Shown here one piece after another: positions 13,462-17,895 of a DNA stretch of 17,895 nucleotides (the stretch's first letter is position 1; each line of letters begins with the position of its first letter). A program made the position numbers and the translations under genes. Under the pieces are notes generated by a model. The model had not been told where the DNA came from and searched no databases. It worked only from the letters and a program-made list of their open reading frames with translations. This stretch comes from Alphaproteobacteria bacterium (lineage in GTDB: Bacteria; Pseudomonadota; Alphaproteobacteria; Rickettsiales; JABCZZ01): positions 1 to 17,895 of the forward strand of contig JABCZZ010000024.1 in assembly GCA_013289445.1 (NCBI GenBank), read 5' to 3'.

Positions 13462-15081
13462 ATGACGAATCGTGAAGTGATGGAAATGGACGTTGCCATT
13501 GTGGGCGGCGGACCTTCGGGTCTTGCGGCGGCAATCAGGCTTGCCCAGCTTGGCAAGGCTGCCGGCAAGGAGCTTGCGATTTGCGTAGTGGAAAAAGGCT
13601 CGGAAATCGGCGCGCATATCATGTCAGGCGCGGTGATGGAACCCCGCGCCTTAAATGAATTGCTCCCGGACTGGAAAACACGCGGTGCGCCCATTACCGT
13701 AGCGGCTAGCTGCGACGAATTCCGTTTATTGTTTAAGCGTGGTTCACTGCGCCTGCCCACCCCGCCGCAGATGAAGAATCACGGCAATTATATTGTAAGT
13801 TTAAGCAATGTCTGTAAATGGCTGGCCAAGGAAGCCGAAGCGCTGGGCGTGCAGATTTTTCCGGGCTTTCCCGCCGCCGACATTCTCATCGAGAATGGTC
13901 AACTCACCGGCATTGTCACCGGCGATTTCGGCATCGCCAAAGACGGCAGCCACAAGGCTTCCTATCAGCCGGGCATCGCGATTAAAGCCAAGGTAACATT
14001 GCTCGCGGAAGGCTGCCGTGGTTCGCTTTCCGAGCGAATCATCAAACAATTTGGCTTAAGGGCGAACGCCGATCCGCAGACCTACGGCATCGGCATCAAG
14101 GAACTCTGGGAAATTGATCCCGCGCTACACAAGCCGGGCAGCATACTGCACACCGTCGGCTGGCCGATGGACAGCCGCACCTATGGCGGCTCATTCCTTT
14201 ATCACATAGAGAATCATCAGATCGCCGTGGGATTCATTACGGGGCTCGATTACCAGAATCCTTATCTTGATCCCTTCATGGAATTCCAACGTTTCAAAAC
14301 CCATCCGCACTTGCGCAAATTTTTTGCCGGTGCGCGCCGTATTTCCTATGGCGCCCGCGCCATCAATGAAGGCGGCCTGCAATCCATTCCGGCGCTTACT
14401 TTCCCCGGCGGTGCGCTTATCGGCTGCGCGGCAGGCTTTCTCAATGTGCCCAAAATCAAGGGCAGCCATACGGCGATGAAATCGGGCATGCTTGCCGCCG
14501 AGGCGGTTTTCGCGCATCTGACTGCTGGCACGCCTCTGCAGGACTATGAGACGCAACTGAAGGCGTCGTGGATATATGAAGAGCTGACGCGCGCGCGCAA
14601 TATTCGTCCGTCCTTCCATAAAGGCCTTTGGACGGGGCTTGCCTATAGTGCCATCGACACGTATCTGCTGCGCGGCCGGGCACCTTGGACGCTGCATCAT
14701 AAGCCCGACTATAAAAGCCTTGCGCCGGCAAGTACCAGCAAACCCATCGACTATCCGCGCCCGGACGGCAAGCTTACCTTTGATCGCATGTCATCGGTGT
14801 ATCTTTCCAATACCAATCATGAAGAGAATCAGCCGGCACATTTAAAACTTAAAGATGCTTCGGTGCCAGTGGAGGTCAATCTGCCGCAGTATGCCGAGCC
14901 GGCGCAGCGTTATTGTCCGGCGGGAGTATATGAGATCGTGAGGCAAGACAAGGAGCCGCGTTTTCAGATCAATGCGCAGAACTGCGTGCATTGCAAGACG
15001 TGTGATATTAAGGACCCGTCGCAGAATATCGTCTGGACGACGCCAGAGGGCGGCGGCGGCCCTAACTATTCAGGAATGTAG
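13462..15081 (+). CDS. Electron-transfer flavoprotein:ubiquinone oxidoreductase (ETF-QO)
   Basis: A membrane-associated FAD/[4Fe-4S] enzyme that takes electrons from reduced ETF (fatty-acid and amino-acid oxidation) and passes them to ubiquinone. The sequence shows the FAD-binding GGGPSG near the N-terminus (15-20), then EKGSEIGAHIMSGAVMEPRAL (44-64) typical of ETF-QO. A central ubiquinone/FAD region follows with GGLQSIP and PGGALIGCAAGFLNVPKIKGSHTAMKSG. The ferredoxin-like C-terminus has four cluster cysteines at 485, 508, 511 and 514 (YCPAGVYE and CVHCKTCDIKDP). At 539 aa it is full-length. ATG 13462 follows AGGGCAGG; Met7 and Met9 are also possible starts. It is divergent from the glycosylase gene across only 61 bases, so the promoters are packed back to back. 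Confidence 0.97.
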   Translation: MTNREVMEMDVAIVGGGPSGLAAAIRLAQLGKAAGKELAICVVEKGSEIGAHIMSGAVMEPRALNELLPDWKTRGAPITVAASCDEFRLLFKRGSLRLPTPPQMKNHGNYIVSLSNVCKWLAKEAEALGVQIFPGFPAADILIENGQLTGIVTGDFGIAKDGSHKASYQPGIAIKAKVTLLAEGCRGSLSERIIKQFGLRANADPQTYGIGIKELWEIDPALHKPGSILHTVGWPMDSRTYGGSFLYHIENHQIAVGFITGLDYQNPYLDPFMEFQRFKTHPHLRKFFAGARRISYGARAINEGGLQSIPALTFPGGALIGCAAGFLNVPKIKGSHTAMKSGMLAAEAVFAHLTAGTPLQDYETQLKASWIYEELTRARNIRPSFHKGLWTGLAYSAIDTYLLRGRAPWTLHHKPDYKSLAPASTSKPIDYPRPDGKLTFDRMSSVYLSNTNHEENQPAHLKLKDASVPVEVNLPQYAEPAQRYCPAGVYEIVRQDKEPRFQINAQNCVHCKTCDIKDPSQNIVWTTPEGGGGPNYSGM

Positions 15082-15093
15082 CCGAGATAAATC

Positions 15094-15279
15094 TCAGACC
15101 TGCTGGTAGGGGATCGGGCTCTTGGTGACCGGGTCAATGGCCAGTTCGCCGGTTTCATACTGGGCGGCGATATAGCGGCGGTTGCGGTTGATGAACAGCA
15201 CCGGTTTGACCTTTTTACCGTTATACATACGCAGTTCCGTGACTTGACCGCGATTTTCCGGGTTATTTTTGCTGCTCAT
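15094..15279 (-). CDS. Small basic conserved protein, 61 aa
   Basis: ATG 15279 has AGGA 5 bases upstream. The protein is basic and beta-rich: MYNGKKVKPVLFINRNRRYIAAQYETGELAIDP, then a short VTKSPIPYQQV tail. I recall similarly sized unnamed proteins with a 'KPV-x-x-x-N-R-x-R-R-Y-x-A-A-Q-Y-E-x-G-E' core in other alphaproteobacteria, but no function. It is convergent with ETF-QO (12 bases between stops) and divergent from the TPR gene, so it has its own promoter. Its size and basic charge would allow nucleic-acid or ribosome binding, but nothing in the sequence proves it. Confidence 0.78.
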   Translation of the reverse strand: MSSKNNPENRGQVTELRMYNGKKVKPVLFINRNRRYIAAQYETGELAIDPVTKSPIPYQQV

Positions 15280-15314
15280 ATGTTCCTGCCTGGTTCTTTA
15301 ATCGTAAAAAAGTG

Positions 15315-15343
15315 TTGGAAAGTGGGCGCATTCTAATGATATA
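15315..15343 (+). promoter_or_regulatory. Candidate sigma-70-like promoter of the TPR gene
   Basis: TTGGAA (15315-15320), a 17-base spacer and GATATA (15338-15343) match -35/-10 boxes well. Transcription would begin near 15350, just downstream of the TTG at 15344. That argues for the later ATG 15395 as the translation start. Confidence 0.4.
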
Positions 15344-15394
15344 TTGCCGACTGGCAAGTGTTTATTGCTTGCGAAATCGTCTTCCCCGCACCCG

Positions 15395-17314
15395 ATGTTA
15401 TATAGCACATTCAGATATTTAGGCAAAAATTGCCCCCCGCTGGCGCTCGTCATCGTATGTGGTGTACTCTTCATGCCGCCTGCCTTTGGCGCCCCTGCCA
15501 CTGACCTGCCGTCCACAGACAAGCCTGTGGCGCTGCCCCAGCCGTCAGGCGAAGCGGACGAACCGCAGGATGAGGATGACAAGAATCCTCTGTCCGATTC
15601 CGCGCTTTCTGCCCCCGAATCCGCAACACCCGCTGCAACGCCTCATACGGATAAGGCGGGCAAAAATCTCTCTTTCGGTGAATATCTCTCCGGAAGGTTT
15701 GCCGAATCGCAAGGCGATACCGATAACGGGCTCACTTTTCTTCAGGACTCACTCAAGCGCGATCCGGACAATAAAGAAGTGCTGGGCAGTCTCTATCGTA
15801 TGCTCATTCTCTCAGGCAAGATCGAAGACGCGCTGCCGGTGGCCAAGAAACTTGTTGGCGTGAAAGTAGTTGAGGAGGGCAGTGAATTTACGCCCGAGAT
15901 GCTTATCGCCGTTGATAAGGTGAAGCAGGGTGATTATGCCGGTGCCGAGAAACTGCTTGGCACGGTGCCCAAAGCCGGATTCAACACGCTGTTGCTGCCG
16001 CTGATGACCCAGTGGCTGAAGCTGGGTGAAAATGCAATAAAAGAACCCTTGGAAGCCAAGAACATCACGCCCGAAGCGCGTCTGATTCTGCCACACGTGT
16101 ATTTGAATGCAGCGCTCATCAATGATATTGCCGGTTTCAAGGAGCAGGCCCAGAAACAATATGAAGCGGCGGTAAAAGACCCGCGCATCGAACCTTTCCG
16201 CGCTGTCGAGGCCTTGGCCAATTTTTATGCGCGCAATGATAATACGGGCAAGCGCAAGCAGCTTGTGGAGGATTATCTGACAGCGCACGGTGATTCATTC
16301 CTTGCCGATGAAGTGCTGGGTGAATCTGCGGATGCTCATGCTGCCCCCCTTGTGAAGGATGCCAAGGAAGGGCTCGCGGAAGTATTTTATACCATGGCCA
16401 ATATTTTCCACGGCGTGCGTGCGCCGGCTGACGAAATCGCCACACTGCATCTTGCGCTCTATCTGCGGCCTGATTTTCCCGCCGCCCAGTTTCTTGCGGC
16501 AAGCGCCTATGAGCTGGCAGGCGATTATGCCGATGCGGTGACGGCCTATAAAGGCATCAATGAACATTCACCCTATTTCATGCGTGGCCGTATTCGCGGC
16601 ATTTACGATGAAAGCGAAATAGGCAATAAGGCTGAGGCGCTGGCTAAGCTTGACGCCATTGCCGCACAACTGCCTCATGATGTGGATGCGCTGATTGCCA
16701 AGGGCGATATGTTGCGCGCGCAAAACCATTACAAGGAAGCGGTGGGTGCGTATGATGAGGCGGCGGCACGTGCTAATCCGCCGCAGCGTCGCCACTGGGT
16801 CATTTTCTTTTCGCGCGGCACCTGCTTTGAACGCATGGGTCAATGGGAAAAAGCCGAAGCCGATATGCGTAAGGCCCTCGTCCTGCAGCCGGGCGAGCCT
16901 GATGTGCTCAACTATCTGGGCTATAGTTTCCTGACCATGCATCGCAATCTCACCGAAGCCAAAAAGATGATCGAAGAGGCGTATGACGCCCGTCCCGAAG
17001 ATCCGCATATCATCGACTCCATGGGCTATGCCCTATACATGACCGGCGATTACACGAGCGCGCAGGAATATTTCGAGCAGGCACTTGAGCGCACGCCTAA
17101 TGATCCGACGGTGAATGATCACCTGGGCGACACCTATTGGCAGCAGGGACGCAAGACCGAAGCGCGTTATCAGTGGGAACGCGCCCTTTCCGACGAGCCT
17201 GATGAGGAAACCGCCAAGCAGCTGCACACGAAGCTCGATAAGGGTCTTGCAGCGCCGCTTCAGGCGGGGGCGGGGGATGAAAAGAAGCCGGCCAAGCCCG
17301 CTGCACAGGAATAG
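15395..17314 (+). CDS. Secreted/periplasmic TPR-repeat protein, 639 aa
   Basis: The start ATG 15395 is preferred over the in-frame TTG 15344 because it gives a normal signal peptide (LGKNCPPLALVIVCGVLFMPPAFGA, cleaved near residue 33), and because a promoter-like element overlaps the TTG. No strong Shine-Dalgarno precedes it. Residues 34-90 are a Pro/Asp/Ser-rich linker. The first TPR-like unit is FGEYLSGRFAESQGDTDNGLTFLQDSLKRDPDN. The C-terminal 280 residues hold at least five TPRs, the clearest around NYLGYSF...ARPEDP, DSMGYALYMTGDYTSAQEYFEQALERTPND and DHLGDTYWQQGRKTEARYQWERAL. TPR proteins are binding scaffolds. This one directly precedes ispE, as in many alphaproteobacteria, and the two are probably co-transcribed (8-base gap). 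The exact role in the envelope is unknown. Confidence 0.92.
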   Translation: MLYSTFRYLGKNCPPLALVIVCGVLFMPPAFGAPATDLPSTDKPVALPQPSGEADEPQDEDDKNPLSDSALSAPESATPAATPHTDKAGKNLSFGEYLSGRFAESQGDTDNGLTFLQDSLKRDPDNKEVLGSLYRMLILSGKIEDALPVAKKLVGVKVVEEGSEFTPEMLIAVDKVKQGDYAGAEKLLGTVPKAGFNTLLLPLMTQWLKLGENAIKEPLEAKNITPEARLILPHVYLNAALINDIAGFKEQAQKQYEAAVKDPRIEPFRAVEALANFYARNDNTGKRKQLVEDYLTAHGDSFLADEVLGESADAHAAPLVKDAKEGLAEVFYTMANIFHGVRAPADEIATLHLALYLRPDFPAAQFLAASAYELAGDYADAVTAYKGINEHSPYFMRGRIRGIYDESEIGNKAEALAKLDAIAAQLPHDVDALIAKGDMLRAQNHYKEAVGAYDEAAARANPPQRRHWVIFFSRGTCFERMGQWEKAEADMRKALVLQPGEPDVLNYLGYSFLTMHRNLTEAKKMIEEAYDARPEDPHIIDSMGYALYMTGDYTSAQEYFEQALERTPNDPTVNDHLGDTYWQQGRKTEARYQWERALSDEPDEETAKQLHTKLDKGLAAPLQAGAGDEKKPAKPAAQE

Positions 17315-17322
17315 CCTCACGC

Positions 17323-17895
17323 ATGGTGGTATTGCGCGCCCTCGCCCAGGCAAAAATCAATCTCTACCTGCATGTCACCGGCAAGCGCGCCGATGGCTAT
17401 CATGAACTCGACAGCCTCGTGGTTTTTGCCACCGCAGGGGATGTGATTGAAGCCCTGCCGTCGGACCGTCTTTCGCTTGCCATCGAAGGCCCCTTCGCCG
17501 GCCAGCTTGACGCCAAGGAAAACAGCGTCATGAAAGCGGCGGAACTATTGCGCGCCCATGGTAATATCGAAGCCGGCGCAGCGCTGACCCTGCACAAACG
17601 TTTGCCAGTAGCAGCGGGTATCGGCGGCGGGTCGTCGGATGCGGCCGCGGCCCTTAAACTGCTCATGCGCCTATGGAACCTGCATCTGACCGTGAAAGAC
17701 GCGCAGGGTCTCGCGCTTCAACTTGGCTCGGATGTACCTGCCTGCATGCAGGGTGGCACGCTTTACATGCAGGGAATTGGCGAAAAAATCGAGACCGGGC
17801 CCAATCTCTCAGGAATGCATCTGTTACTCGTGCATCCAGCCAAGCCGCTGCTGACACCCACTGTCTTTAAAGCGTACCGTCCGCCTTTTTCCTCG
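17323..17895 (+). CDS. ispE: 4-diphosphocytidyl-2-C-methyl-D-erythritol kinase, 3' end outside window
   Basis: Fourth enzyme of the MEP isoprenoid pathway: it phosphorylates CDP-methylerythritol with ATP. The first 191 codons are present and open to the window edge. The start ATG 17323 follows AGGA at about 12 bases. Hallmarks are the substrate-binding AQAKINLYLHVTGKRADGYH (9-27, with Lys11), E-L-D-S-L-V-V-F, and the ATP-binding GHMP loop PVAAGIGGGSSDAAAA (95-110). LGSDVPAC (134-141) follows, where Asp137 matches the catalytic Asp. The intact enzyme would be about 280-300 aa, so roughly a third is missing off the right edge. Coding quality is good with no frameshift seen. Confidence 0.95.
   Translation, partial: MVVLRALAQAKINLYLHVTGKRADGYHELDSLVVFATAGDVIEALPSDRLSLAIEGPFAGQLDAKENSVMKAAELLRAHGNIEAGAALTLHKRLPVAAGIGGGSSDAAAALKLLMRLWNLHLTVKDAQGLALQLGSDVPACMQGGTLYMQGIGEKIETGPNLSGMHLLLVHPAKPLLTPTVFKAYRPPFSS

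Overview
The window looks chromosomal and comes from an alphaproteobacterium. The best evidence is the right-hand third: a family 4-like uracil-DNA glycosylase of the alphaproteobacterial subtype, a divergent electron-transfer-flavoprotein:ubiquinone oxidoreductase (ETF-QO), a small basic conserved protein, and a secreted TPR protein followed directly by ispE. I recall this neighbourhood from many alphaproteobacterial genomes. The exact lineage cannot be named from the sequence. Many genes of no recognisable family, frequent TTG/GTG starts and moderate G+C would fit a poorly sampled order (Micavibrio-like bacteria are one guess, unproven). No rRNA, tRNA, CRISPR, transposase, integrase or phage structural gene was seen.

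Layout. 32-1150: two forward unknown genes, a 110-aa soluble protein and a 222-aa multi-segment membrane protein. 1155-2868: a reverse three-gene operon, every product with one or two N-terminal membrane helices and an exported part; the first carries a SUEL/galactose-lectin-like cysteine module. 3067-8317: a forward run of four large unknown genes (590, 329, 401 and 386 aa), closely spaced and probably co-transcribed. At least the 329- and 401-aa proteins are divergent paralogues. This is the most unusual part of the window. 8435-9134: a small ORF overlapping a DUF2335-type membrane protein. 9213-9939: two reverse genes, a three-helix membrane protein with a strong terminator and a lipoprotein. 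9940-10603: a 664-bp stretch without a convincing gene, holding a perfect 14-bp inverted repeat, several hairpins and an AT-rich tract. 10604-11215: a 203-aa Ala-rich unknown protein. 11225-17895: conserved housekeeping genes hflX, UDG, ETF-QO, a small conserved protein, TPR protein and the start of ispE.

How the genes may work together. hflX and the glycosylase gene form a reverse pair, while ETF-QO is divergent from them and feeds electrons into the quinone pool. The four-gene block, perhaps with the 222-aa and 203-aa proteins, may be a lineage-specific membrane-associated assembly. That is inference from adjacency, shared architecture and shared motifs only. The divergent region at 2869-3066 would let this block and the lectin-like envelope operon be controlled together.
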